A DNA stretch of 64,000 nt from Gymnothorax reevesii. Lineage: Eukaryota > Chordata > Actinopteri > Anguilliformes > Muraenidae. Both the position numbers and the translations under genes were made by a program. The stretch spans positions 50,571,620 through 50,635,619 of the forward strand of contig CM056583.1 in assembly GCA_029721435.1 (NCBI GenBank), written 5' to 3'. Under the pieces are notes generated by a model. That model was not told where the DNA came from. It saw only the letters and a program-made list of their open reading frames with translations, and made no database searches. This document shows, in pieces, positions 44,256-56,084 of this stretch. Numbering within the stretch: the first letter of the stretch is position 1; every line of letters starts with the position of its first letter.

Positions 44256-46540
44256 TTAACCCCTTTGTGCAGAAGCCAAATTTGGCAATTTATGGGTTAC
44301 CCACTTTAATGCTGTGTAATTCAAGATTTAAGCTTCATAAAGAGGAAAAATGTGGCTCAATTCAGAAAAGACTCTTACAGCATTTAGAATTACATTGTAT
44401 TTCAGTTTATTTTCATGATTTTGGTCGAGAAAATGAGCTGCAAACATGAAAAATCTTCATGAGAATTCACCATTGAAATTGCAAAAAAAATAATTCTGAG
44501 GATTGAAAAACTGCTGGGGCTTAAAACTATACATTTCTGGTATCATAAACTCCTTGACCACAAGTAGAATGCATCTTCAACATTACATTCTAGATTACCT
44601 ACATGCTATTAGCCAAATTATACAGCTATCCAAGTGTCTCCCCAAAGTCTCAAAATGATTTCCTGTCAAATCATTGTAAAATCATGTATATAACACAAAT
44701 AAAGTTTTAAGGCATGAAATTTAATATGGACAAATGATTTTCTGGTTGAGTTTAGTATGAATTTATCAATCTCAGTGCAGTTGAATATCAGTGGTCACCA
44801 GTAACCTCTCCAAACACAAAACATGCCTTTTCTCCATAATAAAGTTTAGAGTTTTGTCCATTTTTCGGTAACACTTTATACTGAGTACACAGTACTAAGT
44901 GTTAGTTAAGCATTGATAAAAACTGAATTCATCATGTATAAAGCATTGTTGTCATCTTAATACTCATTAGTATGTAGTTTATAAACAGTTGTAAATGTCT
45001 TACTCAACTCATCATTAATAAGAATGTTAGTTATGGATTGGTAAATACTGAATTCATAATTTATAAATCATTTTTTTAACATGAATACTCGTTGGTAAGT
45101 AGCTTATAATCTCTTCATTAGTAAGCTCATCAATAACATGCTTAATTATCGCATTTTCAAACTTTAAATTTATTAATGCTGAACTAATGCTTAATAATGT
45201 GTACTCAATATAAAGTGTTACCCATTTTTCTTCTAAGTCTCCCAAGCCAGCAGAAACACGCATTGCATTATATAAACTGCTGATTAAATGGTCAGAACAT
45301 TCACCCTGTAATGGAAGCTACCAGTTCCCAAACTCACAACCTCATTTCAACCCTTATAAAGGAACAAGTACAACTCACTAACTTAGTAATATCTGAATTC
45401 TGAAATATACCTTATTTTAACAGAACAGACATTCCACTTTCAGGGAACATCACGCAATATATATTCCTCCCTAGATTCAACAGAACGGTGCAATGATCGT
45501 ACCAGGGGGTCCACCTAAATGCATGGGCAGTTCACTTTTAAACAGGAAAAAACGCCGGCATTCGACTTTGTTGAGTACGGTATACATTCCAAAACGGAAA
45601 GCAAAACTAGCAGCCTACCGTTTTTCACGAATCCCTCCTCCAGAGACAGATGTATCGAGTAGAAGGAACCCTCCGGTCCTGTTTCATTCAAAATAATTCC
45701 CATTGACGATGTCCTTATCTTATTTAAATCCACTAAATATAACTGAACACTTCGAGGCCAGTTTTGCGCGTCTTTTTTTCTATATATATATAGATATATT
45801 GCGTCTGTTTCAGCCGCGTAATGCGCGCAACGTAAATAGGATACAACCGAGCATGCTGATACGCATAGGCTTGTATGCTCTGTGTTTGTCCAATCAATAT
45901 GTTTCACTTACTGTGGAACGTTTAAACACTCGGGAATTGGATAAGAAACCAGCCAATCAATACGTTGTTACCGCGGAGGTTTCACGAGGCCATGAAGTCT
46001 AACTGCGCAGTTAGGCAGTAGAGCTTGAATGTATTATTGAGTGATTGGCTATCAGCGTCAGTACTCGGGTGGATATAAGGAAGTGCTGGATTTGTCAATG
46101 AAGGAATCTACACGAAAATCCACGACAGTAGAATGTGAGAGAATAAACACCATGTCGATTTTTTTGCTTCAGAAAACAGATTTTTCTGAACCACTAATTG
46201 GAATACCGTTGGCTCACTGTTGCTAAAGTGGTTGCTACATAGGAAAACGATTTTTTCTGTCGCAAAAGATCATTTTTAAAAACTGCTGGATTGATGCTAT
46301 GGGCAAGGATATTGACCAGTTTACACTTCAGGCTTAGTTGAGGAGTTTAATTCATGCAACTCTCGAAAAACAGGAAGTGGAGTGAACTTCCCCATATTCA
46401 AAACCGCGTTCGAGGTCTGTTTGCTTGTGAATATTCAATAACTGATCCGGACGTGTCATCTAGTGATCGAGTACAGTAACAGCGTGCTTAAATTTGCAGG
46501 TCTATAGACGCAGGCGTCTACATCTGAAGAAAGGGGTTAA
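44256..46540. mobile_element. TTAA-flanked (piggyBac-type) non-autonomous element, copy 1
   Basis: The element lies between TTAA at 44256-44259 and TTAA at 46537-46540. Ends: CCCCTTTGTGCAGAAG at left, and the inverted right end CCCCTTTCTTCAGATG (13 of 16 matching). TTAA target sites with CCC-starting ends are the signature of piggyBac elements. It is 2285 bp long, including a 356-bp hAT MITE (44867-45222). There is no transposase. Near the right end TAGACGCAGGCGTCTA (46506-46521) is a perfect 7-bp-stem palindrome. A second copy at 57507-59417 aligns throughout. Confidence 0.85.
44867..45222. mobile_element. hAT-type MITE (356 bp) with 8-bp target duplication
   Basis: The ends are GGTAACACTTTATACTGAGT and its inverted partner ATATAAAGTGTTACC. 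CATTTTTC flanks both sides (44859-44866 and 45223-45230), an 8-bp duplication as made by hAT transposases. The sister TTAA element has a single CATTTTTC at about 58117-58124 and no insert, which is the empty site. The interior is AT-rich with repeated TAATA/TTATAAA words and no coding. Confidence 0.93.
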
Positions 46541-48335
46541 TAATGAAAAGATTACAATGTGAAAGATTATTATGGAGTAAATCAAGATATTTAAAAAACA
46601 GTTGTCAAAATGACAAGAGTGATCATTTGCACACCTGTGTGACTGTGTGCCCGATCATCAAATGTTCTAATTTTTTTGAGTGAGAAGGGAATGTTGTCCA
46701 TCAACATCCAAATGATTTGCAATTCAAGACACAAGCTTACACATTTTGATATTCACAAATAGCAGAGGATAAAGCATGATTACTTTATCCAGGCAAACTG
46801 TCATTCCTGCAGATTCCCCAGGAGGGATAGCTGTTAGCAGACCATTAAAGATATGGCATATCATGCCTATAACTGCATGAATTTCTGTTCAATCGAAAGT
46901 AGGAAAATGCAAGTCAGTTCATGTACTTGCATGGTCACTTAGTAGAAGGGACTACAAAGCAAAGAAATGAGTGTAAATGTGCATGAGCTAACAATGAATA
47001 AGATATTTATGATAATTCCACACATTCTTAGACTATGATCATTCATGTATCAATTTTTGGTACTTTTGTTGCAAAAATTTAAGGAAGAGAGTGGAGAAAA
47101 AACAATTAAAAATAATAAGCCACACCTCTGACAATTAAGTACTTCATAATGCTTAAAATACAGAAGCTGTAATTCTGCACATGAAAACGGCTGCATTTTC
47201 AGCTGATAATTAACATGAAAGAGGCCGATGATTACATCTGAAATCCTTTGTCCTGCGTTTAGCAACTTGCCGTTGTGAAGCACTTACTTCTTCACTGGGA
47301 AGAGCAAAATGAGTAAAAAAAAATCCTCTCATTTCGGTACTCCCTCAATTTATATTTGAATGGATTATACACAGCATTAAGAGTCTTGAAGGTTAGTAAA
47401 CAGAACAATCCTAATTCTTGCAGTGAATGAATTGTCCTCATCCATGTTGTTACTCCAGTCAAAGTAAAATGCAACATGGAAAATTATGTTTCAAATGTTA
47501 AAAGATGGATGTCAAATAAAGGAGATGATGCTGACCTGTGTAAACATGCTTGTAAAAAAGGGGGGCTTAATTTTCTAATTTTCGAAAAAGACAGCACATT
47601 AAACATGTTGAACATTTGAAATATTTTGGTGTTTTTCCAGAAATGAAATGTGACTGCCAAAAAAACATACATTTCAAATGTAGGTTGTTTGCGGAAAACT
47701 CAATTCCCCCAGCCAAATGCAATAGTGCTTCCCTCTGAGTGAGAGAGCCTGCCTGCATCTCACATGTACACGCATGAATAAATACAGTATTTTAAAGGAT
47801 CTTTCATAATACTGTGCACATGAGGTCCCTATGCTTCACCTCAGCCCTGTTTACAAGGGTGTGGAGGAGAAGCTTTACACTGCACGACTAACGAGTGAGA
47901 CTGGTGTGACATGGACCAGAGCAGTAAGTGAAATTGCTTGACGACATAACACTGCTTGTGTTCTCTGTACTGGCTTACCAGGCACAAACAAATTAATGTG
48001 CACGCTATTCTTAGTGAAGCCAAAAATTTTCTCTGTGCCTATCTAATATTATTTGACTTTCCCAAACTTCCCAAAGTACTAACTGCATGTTTTCAAAACT
48101 AATAATGGATGTACTAGAATGAAGAAACAAAGGTCTTATATTTTTATTACTATTTTGAGAGGGTTTTCTCAAAGTTTTAAGTGTAGTGAATTTTGAGAAA
48201 TGGCTGGAATAAACACACAGTCAAACCTCTGATCCATTCAGTGAAATTACCACATTGAATGTCAAGGCCGCACAGTACTATACAAACAAGGGAATTACTT
48301 TTTAGAAGGGTAGCATAAACCATGCTGAAAACCCA

Positions 48336-48382
48336 AGAGGCTGGGCTGAAATAAGGACTTGGAGGCTGGGCTGAAATAAGGA
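48336..48382. repeat. Short tandem duplication
   Basis: GAGGCTGGGCTGAAATAAGG occurs twice, 25 bp apart. Confidence 0.9.
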
Positions 48383-51362
48383 ATGTCGGCATGCACATAG
48401 CTCCAAGGAATAGACACTCTTTGACAAACAGATGAGACTAAATCCCTGACAGTTTGTGGGTACCTGGTACATTGCAGGGAATAGCTTATGCACAAGTAAC
48501 TTGTGTGACCCTGATTAGTATGAATCCATGCCACACTTGGCGAGACAAGCCCATTTATGTCCTCAACTGCGGTGGGGTAGTCATAGGTGACTAATGACAT
48601 AGCCCAGGCTCAGACCTATGATGTCACAGCTGCCAGGCTTACCCAACAATGAAGATGAGCACCTTTACTTCCCCATCCATTCCTCACAGAACTGCATCGT
48701 GATGTGGATAATAATGTTTAGCCAGGAATTTACTTTTCAAACATGGACCGTAATTTCTATAAGGCCTCTATAATGGGGAAAACTAGGAGCAACAGAATAT
48801 GCATTTGACCATTTAATTCTATGCCTCTCTGAGTGAATCATCTCTGGATCCCTTCAGGTACATCTTAAAAAATCTTTAACCGTCCCACTGGCCAAGTCTA
48901 TATTTGCAATAAGCAGGGGATTACCTCCAAAGAGAGGATTAAGTCCCTGCCATGGGGAGTTTAAAAATGTCTTAGAAATGATTTATCTAAATGTAGTTGA
49001 ATTTGTTCAGAAAATTCAGAATATGATCTTTAAAAGTCCCAACCTGTGTTTGTAGATGATGCGTATCCATATAAAGCACAATTGCCTGTCTGTAGTTCAA
49101 ATCCCTACATTCGTATGGAGTAAAAAACAAAATTTGATTCTGGCCAAGGGTTGAAAGGAGGGGTACATGCTTTAAATGGTAACAAAGCCATAATCATTAG
49201 AAGAATATTCCTGGTGGTAAAATGCCAAATCAATCATGAAAACTTCTCAATGCTGTTGGTACAAGTTTTCCTTAAATGAAACACTAAAAATGTATGTATT
49301 ATTACAGGCCGGGCATAATGATGTACCATACAGAAAATAAACTTGTCTTCCTTATTTTGTAGCCGTTTTTGATAAATGCATTGTGCAAACAAGCATAAAT
49401 GAATATAGGCCTACGTGCATGAGAAATAAGTGCATACAACTCTTAAAACAGAGAAAAGTCTGTGCTGGTTTTCAATTACTCAACACAATAGTCCTGTAAC
49501 GTTTAGTGCTTCGTGCAAAATGCAGGTGCACAAAGGACAGGAAGTTGAGGACTGGACTCAGGTGCAAGGATGGACTTGGTTGTATTTATTTAGCCAACTG
49601 CATGGCAGAAAGAACAAACATAAAAATGCAAAACAACAAGGAACGGAGGTTCCTAAGAATAAGCACTATGAGTAATACAAAGCCTGGGCAATGCTACAGT
49701 AACATTGTATTACGGAAAATAAGGATTATGTTTTCCATTGTATTATAGAAATGAGGAAATACAACCTGCTGGTAAAACAATAAACAGCACAAGTTTCTAG
49801 GTTTTAGTATAAATTCGCGAATTTGGAGAATAAGCCGATACAAGACTATGTCAAACAGGCAAGAGATTACACAGACTTCACAATGAGACTGAGGGAAGCT
49901 CAGTCTTAAATACACACTGCTACTACCCAGTGGTAGTGGAAAACAGTTGTTGATGATAATAGAATAATGACCGAAGTGCAATCCGGGGTTTAATAGACCA
50001 GTAAGCTGGATGGCTGAAGGCATGGCCTTACAAGTCCCTCCTTTTATATACATATATAAAACTATTTATAACTAACTATAAACTTCTCTATAACTTTGAA
50101 ATTTATCACACTCAATTGGGGAAAAAAAAAACTGAAGTTCTGTGCACTTCACGCAATTCCTGATGAGCAATAGACCTCACTCTACATCACAGAACTTCAC
50201 AATCGGGAAATAAATTAACAAGAGTGGGAGTTCTCAAATGCTCTCATTGATAAGATCGGGTTAAACCTAAATAACATTGTTTTCTTAGAAGCTGAACATC
50301 CCTCCAGCCACAAATGATTCAAATATTTGTGGCTAACCAAATTCCTTTTTTTTTTTTCAAAATGACTCGCACACCCTTTGGTGCAAGCAAAGCAGACACA
50401 TCCTTATCAACTGAGAGGAGTAATAAGTGTGAACTAATGACATTTCCTTAAAGCTTCATTCCACCAAAAGAGCAAAATATCACAATTACTTATAGTTTAT
50501 TCTAATTGATTGATTCTGAATAATTATCCACGCAAACAATTAAAAAAGGGACCTGGAAAGGTACTCTTCAACAGGCATCAGACTGGGCAAATGAAAGTGA
50601 ATGCATTGTACATTTTTTCATTTCCCCTATTTAAATTTCAGAAACTCTTGGCTGGGACAATGTGATTTCTGGTTATATGTGAGACTTCCTATTTACATGA
50701 CATTATACAGTGCAATTGGGAGTAGAACGTTATTAATTTGTGCACATTATAACTTATTACATTAAAAAATTTTAGATCATCTGCTGGCAGAGGCAAGCAG
50801 GTCTATGCTGAAATGCATGCACATGTTGGAAGGCATATTTTCTACAAGTTTTGCTTTTAACAGGCTTAATGTAGCACAGTGTAGAGTATTACTCTACACC
50901 AACACATTCAGTTATCAAATGCTGCACTCCGTTTTATTGACAGTAATGAATATCATTTGAAGGTGTTATCACTGGTAATTCCTGCTGTAGGTGGGAATTA
51001 CCGTAATTATATGTCAATAAAGACATGCAAATTAGTACTTGGAACACAGAACCATAAGGGTTGATAAACACTTCAGTATTTTGCTCTACTTTAATTTTGA
51101 ATGACATTACTTAAATATTTAGAACTTTTAGTTCAGTAAAAACATTTTTGCATATAGTAAAATGAAAAGAGAAAAAAAAAACTGCTCTCCAAGATCATTC
51201 TTGGACAAATTGATTTGCAAAATACTAGTAGCTACAACTGACCCTCCTAGTCTGATCTTCACCAAGGTATAGTTTAAGTTAACATGCATGCACACGCACA
51301 CACATACAATGGCCAACTACGCGATCTACTTAAATTTTTTCTAGAGTAAATTGCGTAATTAA

Positions 51363-51403
51363 AAAGTAAGTAAATAAGTAAATAAATAAATAAATAATAA
51401 TAA
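51363..51403. repeat. AAGT/AAAT simple repeat
   Basis: The run reads AAGTAAGTAAATAAGTAAAT, then AAATAAATAAATAATAATAA. Confidence 0.9.
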
Positions 51404-51427
51404 CCAACAAGTGTTTGCCAGTAACAG

Positions 51428-51525
51428 GCAATATCCCCCGCCGCCTCAATTTTATGTGTTCGAACGGACGGACGGAGCCCAATACTATATCCCCCGCTTC
51501 GCGCTAAACGGGCGGTGGGGGATAA
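51428..51525. repeat. CCCCCGC-rich inverted and direct repeat
   Basis: ATATCCCCCGCCGC (51431) and ATATCCCCCGCTTCGC (51487) are direct copies; GGGCGGTGGGGGATA (51511-51525) is inverted to both. GACGGACGGA lies between them. This is a strong local GC peak in AT-rich DNA. Confidence 0.8.
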
Positions 51526-52554
51526 AAAGAATTTGATTTTGGCAATTTTATTCACTGTGACTGCATTATTATTCTGCAGCAGTGATAGGCCAAAAAAACA
51601 AGAAAGGAACACTACAGTGTGCCAAAATACACTTTAACAACAGCTGAAGTACGCTTATGACACAACATCAGAACCATGATCGGTTTAACCGTTCCAAGAG
51701 CTTAAACAAATAGACAAACATCAGTATTGAAAGCGCTTCCCCTCTTTACCTGATGAGCTGAATGTAACAAAGTCTATAGATTTTTTAAAAATATAAACCG
51801 CAATTATCATCACGTATCTTGAGCGTGTATCAGTCATGCCATTCATTTCCTGTGTTGTGTTAGGTTGCCCCCTAATGGGAATATAGATTAGTACAGTATA
51901 CCTTCTCAATGTGAGAAACATTTCCACACTTTTTAATCACTACCGCTGCATTCAGTTTTAGTTTTTAAACAGTTTATGTCACTGATAACCAAAAATATTC
52001 ATCTGTTGTGGCACATGCTTTGCTTCCAAGGTCGAATGTCAAAGAGCAAACATTGAATTTCAAAGTTTACACTGAGACTGCATCAATATTTTTTGAAAGT
52101 GAGCTTATTTATTGGGATGCAGTAGTGTACTCTACATTTTAATTCAACCGCAGTACATAAATTAAAATGAAATAAGCACATGCAGAGCATCCCGGATGTG
52201 TTTTCATGAGATCATGCACCACGAGAATAGAGAATATGTCAGACTGTCAGTTGCTACTTAGTATTTTTCTTGAGTAAATATTTCTGACCCATGACTTCAC
52301 TGTTTATAAGAAGCCAATTCAGATACTCATGATTCCACAGCATCTTGACATAAAATGTCATATTTTCCTTCCTTCCAACTAAGGTAAGTGTGGCATCTAT
52401 AATCTATTTTACTGGGCCGTGGCCAATCACTCAAAACCATTTCAAACAAGCATGAAATACTCAGATCCCCTGCCATAGCCTGACTGATACCTGGCTTGGA
52501 AACAAAACACTATGAAGGGACGGACAGGTGGACAGATGGACGTTTACAGAAGCA

Positions 52555-53350
52555 CATCCAAGCAATAAAATGTAGCTGTACATGAAATTGAGAAATATTT
52601 AACACTTTAGGAGTTCTGGCCATAAAGGGATGGCTGATATGAGGCCTGGAAACTAAAGCCCCCTTCCCACTTTCATTATTTAATACGCCAATTCACGCCA
52701 ATGTCAGACTGTGGCAAGTAATAGGGAAGTCTTGAGGGTGTAATGGATGTACTCAGAGGAATTCCCGAACAGTTGCAACCAAGTCGTTGTCTCCTTCATT
52801 TGTGATCAAATTGCAGAAAATGGCCATGCTAGTGGAAGACAGTGACAAAGTGCTACAAAAGCCCATGAGATAAAACAACATGAATACAAACCAGCTAAGA
52901 CAGACCTACAATGAACAAAGTTAAAATGATGTCGGACGGCGGTTCTTGAACATTCCTACGTCCGTAGCTGTGACAGAAGCTCAATAGGTTGATGGACCGC
53001 GACTCCTTGCAATTCATAAGTCTTGGTATATCGGCACAAATCAGCAGGAAACTTGTGATAGTATGAACTAAAAAGGTATGATGTACCTATGTATAAACGA
53101 TTCATCGAGAAATATTGAACAGTTTAGGAGTTCTGGCCCGAAAAAGAGGGGGATGGTTGATCTGGCCTGAAAACAAAATGTGGTGGACGGATGGATGGAC
53201 AGACAGTAGGATGGAGGGAAGTATAAAAAGGCACATCCACAAAGTAAGATGTATTCATATATGAAATTCTGTGAGGAAATCCTGATTGGTTTAGGAGTTT
53301 GTGCCCAGGAAAGAAGCGTGACTGACAAACAGACGGATGCACAGAAGTAA
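52555..53350 (+). repeat. Three dispersed copies of a GAGAAATATT...TTTAGGAGTTCTGG unit
   Basis: Copies near 52575-52630, 53085-53150 and 53245-53310 share ATGTA, ATGAAA, GAGAAATATTGAACAG and TTTAGGAGTTCTGGCC in order. Each is followed or preceded by GGACAGATGGAC-type runs (52525-52542, 53172-53206, 53325-53342). It is probably a decayed repeat array. I know similar wording from fish genomes, but the class is unknown. Confidence 0.6.
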
Positions 53351-53719
53351 AATGCTCATTCCTATTACTACATATACAATGTGGCAGGGGATAAGCAATC
53401 AACCTAAAGATTTTGCATCATTCAGTGAGAATCCATGACATAGAAATGGTAAAAACACATGGAATCTGTCATTCAGTGCTGAATCATCCTGAATGAATTT
53501 TCTTTCAATTTTTCTCTTGGTTACAGTACTTACAAGTAACATAACTCAATTACATGTTGCCCAACTTGAGGGAAGTTGAGAGGGTAGAGAAAATGCACAT
53601 AAAAAGAGACATCACTGATTTCTAAATTTATTTTGAGTTGCATTTCATTGCAGAAAGAAAAACAGATATCTAACGTCACTTTTGATCAGTTTAATTGCAA
53701 TAAATATTGTTTGTGAATA

Positions 53720-53856
53720 CAGAGTTGAGAAGAAATGTTTGCCCCCTCCCTGATTACTTTTTTTTTTTTGCTTACTTGTCATATTTATATGTTTCAGATC
53801 ATCCGACTAATTTTAATACAACACAAAGACAATGTGAGAAAACACAAAATCAGGGG
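53720..53856. mobile_element. Tc1-like family B, left end
   Basis: CAGAGTTGAGAAGAAATGTT, TGCCCCCTCCCTGATTAC, and TTTCAGATCATCCGACTAAT are the left terminal region of Tc1-B. A matching right end occurs at 55890-56061, so the two may once have framed one element; everything between them is other insertions. Confidence 0.75.
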
Positions 53857-53940
53857 TGTAAAGTCTGGGATCAGAAAGTAAAAATCCTCCCCAGAACTTT
53901 ATTCCAACCACCAGGATTTACTTTGGACAGGAGATGGAGC
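53857..53940. repeat. MITE end fragment (GTGTAAAGTCTGG type)
   Basis: GGTGTAAAGTCTGGGATCAG then AAAGTAAAAATCCTCC is one end of a dispersed fish element. A larger piece of the same kind lies at 61215-61430. Confidence 0.5.
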
Positions 53941-53942
53941 CA

Positions 53943-54193
53943 TTGGCCCTCATTTATCAAACCTGCGTACACTAAAAAAATGGGTGTACACCAAATCTCC
54001 CGCAAGTATTGGCATTTATCAATCTGAACGTGAGCGAACGGTCCACAAAAATCTCACGTCAGGTCTGACCAGGGGTACGCAGATTTGAAACCAGCAAACA
54101 ACATGCAGGAACGAGGGCAGCTGTCAAAATAATTAATACAAAACCCAAAACCAGTGAAGTTGGCATGTTGCGTAAATCGTAAATAAAAACAGA
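53943..54193. mobile_element. Harbinger-like terminal fragment
   Basis: GGCCCTCATTTATCAAACCT, GGTGTACACCAAATCTCCC and TGTTGCGTAAATCGTAAAT are the end of a common fish element with GGCCTCATTTATCA-type termini, which I place with PIF/Harbinger. Only about 250 bp remain. Confidence 0.55.
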
Positions 54194-54194
54194 A

Positions 54195-54940
54195 TAGGGG
54201 AGAGTGGGGTAAGATGAGCCAGTGGGTAAGTTGACCCACCCCTTGTATCACGGTAACTGTGCACGTTTTGTCATGTGACCATTCATTGAGGAAGCACCCA
54301 TCAATTCCAGCACATGGGAGAAAGGGTAAATATTTTTTTACACCAAAAAGTGATTTTTGCAAGTCAAAGTAAATTTTCTGCATATCAGGTAAAATGCTTG
54401 TTATGGCAAAGCAAATATATCTTGGTCTAAAATGATATATTATACATGTTAGTGATTTACCAACATATGAAATCATGCTAATCACTTCGCCAAAGGTTAG
54501 CCTTAACTTCTAAGCTAGCCCATTATTTCCAAAATGGTGGCTATGGGGTAAAGTGAGCCAAAGGCTGTGGGGTGAATTGAGCCAGTGGTTTAACTTACCC
54601 CACCATAGGGCACTGAAATCCAGTTAGGTGTCTGACACGTGAAATGGCATTTCATTTGAGTATACTCAACTGGTTTGATGTGTTTTTCATATGTTAACTA
54701 CAGTAGAAAAGATATCATGCCGAGAAACTACACAAGGAAAACAAGGTGGGGCTTAACACCCATCGAAGAGATGAAGAGGGCAGTCAGTGATTTCAAGGGT
54801 GGAAAGTCCATCAGATCAGTGGCAAAAGAAACAGAGCTCTGGATGGTTGGATGAGATCCAATCCAGGCAAAACAGCAAGCATATACCAAATCCCTGGCTG
54901 TGTAAATATAGCTTTCATGTCAGCGATAACACCACGGAAT
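54195..54940 (+). mobile_element. pogo-like element, 5' part
   Basis: GGGGAGAGTGGGGTAAGATG opens the region. Variants of GGGGTAAGTTGAGCC recur at about 54205, 54225, 54545 and 54570, with inverted TAACTTACCCCACC at 54591-54604. Such G-rich ends surround pogo-type elements in fish. The region carries the psq-like reading frame at 54717 and is cut by a Tc1 fragment from about 54943. Confidence 0.5.
54717..54854 (+). pseudogene. pogo-like transposase N-terminus (psq-type HTH), truncated
   Basis: The frame gives 45 codons: MPRNYTRKTRWG, then PIEEMKRAVSDFKGGKSIRS and VAKETEL, followed by unrelated codons and a stop at 54852-54854. The order (basic start, EEMKRAV, GKSIRSVAK) is that of the psq-type helix-turn-helix that begins pogo/Tigger/jerky-like transposases and binds the element ends. 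The rest of the DNA-binding region and the DDE domain are missing, apparently because the element was cut here by another sequence. Confidence 0.65.
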
Positions 54941-54942
54941 AT

Positions 54943-55231
54943 CGCAAAGCCACATTCTGCACCTGTTACAACAGCATGGCTCCGTAGTAAAAGAGTGCGG
55001 GTACTAGACTGGCCTGCCTGTAGTCCAGACCTGTCTCCCATTGAAAATGTGTGGCGCATTATGAAGCGTAAAATACGACAACGGAGACCCTGGACTGTTG
55101 AACAACTTCTGCTGTACATTAAGCAACAATGGGAAAGAGTTCCACCTGAAAAGCTTCAAAAATTGGTCTCCTCACTTCCCAAGCGTTTACTGAGTGTCAT
55201 TAAAAGGAAAGGCGATGTAACACAGTGGTAA
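54943..55231 (+). pseudogene. Tc1-like transposase C-terminal fragment, well kept
   Basis: After AKPHSAPVTTAWLRSKRVRV, this reads LDWPACSPDLSPIENVWRIM, which includes the catalytic Glu, then RRPWTVEQLLLYIKQQW and KRLLSVIKRKGDVTQW to the stop at 55229-55231. There are no stops or frameshifts across 95 codons. The second catalytic Asp should sit just before AKPH in QQDN; here the codons read PRNI, so it is lost. The 3' terminal repeat is not recognisable beyond a TTTTTTGCAATCC stub. It is the youngest-looking fragment of its group in the window. Confidence 0.88.
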
Positions 55232-55299
55232 AAAGGCCGCTGTGCAAACTTTTTTGCAATCCAATTGTTCAAAATTCTAACAGTACAATAAAGTTGTTA

Positions 55300-55889
55300 A
55301 AAGACTATTTGTCGTAATCTCTCGGTTCTACGACAGAGTCTATTCATGGGATGTTTTGACTTTACAGTGTCATGGTTTGGAAGAATTGAGAGCTTTTTTG
55401 CTCTCGTCCGGGACGATATCGTTGTGCGCCCTATCGGATTCCTGGGCCAGCTGGTATTAATTGGGGGCGTTACCCGGACTCTATTTAAGCTCCTGTTCTG
55501 CCTCGCTCTCATTGCTAGAGTGTCAGTGTTTCTTTGGCGCTTTAGCTGTTGAGGTCCCTAGAGAGAGTATTGTCAGGCACTTAGCTGCATAACAGGATTA
55601 GTGTTAGTGAATAAGGGAATCTTTGGTTTATTTCCCTTTTCTTTTGTTTTCCTCAAGCTCGCCTGTTTTCTACCACGGACAACGTCTGGTCCGCGCGAGT
55701 CTTGTTATTTCTATCTGTTTTTAGTCTCTCAGCACGCTGTGAGTTTTGCCTTTTATTTCTGGCCGCTGCTCTTGGCGTCCACTTCCAGCACACATCACAA
55801 ACAGGGCTGGCAGTAATCCTGATTTGGTGTGTCCAGTCCAGTGAAATTAAACCCAGTTATCAATTAAATTAGTTTTGTTTCCCTTAGTA
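55300..55889. other. Unassigned, repeat-like
   Basis: CT/GT-rich plus strand with GGGGGCGTTACCCGGACTC and TTTAAGCTCC, the kind of wording found at ends of fish retroelements. No paired terminal repeat was found in the window. Confidence 0.3.
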
Positions 55890-56061
55890 ACTAAGGGAGC
55901 AATTAATTTTTTGCATAAGGCCAGGTAGAGTAGGAAAGCTTTTTTCCTCCAATAAATAAAAATCATTACTGAAAAGCTACATTGTCTGTTCACTCCGTTA
56001 CCACAGTCTAAAATTAAAATTAGTTAAATGATCTGAAATCATATACTTCTTCACAGCTCTG
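55890..56061. mobile_element. Tc1-like family B, right end
   Basis: AGCAATTAATTTTTTGCATA then AAATAAAAATCATTA and the closing ACTTCTTCACAGCTCTG before TA (56062-56063) match the right terminal region of Tc1-B, diverged. Confidence 0.6.
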
Positions 56062-56084
56062 TATGCAACCATTCCTGTCATTCA

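Larger units (their letters stand above)
46541..52554. other. Long stretch, mostly unassigned
   Basis: No gene is recognised. Noted inside: a 25-bp-spaced duplication at 48336-48382, an A-rich repeat-like region at about 49500-50040 similar in style to 41541-42760, a 22-bp palindrome GTGTAGAGTATTACTCTACAC near 50880-50900, and AAAT/AAGT-type simple repeats at 51363-51403. Confidence 0.4.

Noticed and set aside
54054..54485. 143-codon minus-strand frame
   Set aside because: It crosses the junction between a Harbinger-like end and the pogo-like region, with no domain.
54851..54942. N-terminal part of the 126-codon frame ending at 55231
   Set aside because: Only the portion from about 54943 is Tc1-like; the first 30 codons are sequence from the pogo junction read through by chance.
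53720..56061. One complete Tc1-B element spanning both ends
   Set aside because: Left and right ends fit, but no Tc1-B transposase lies between them. They are listed as separate fragments.
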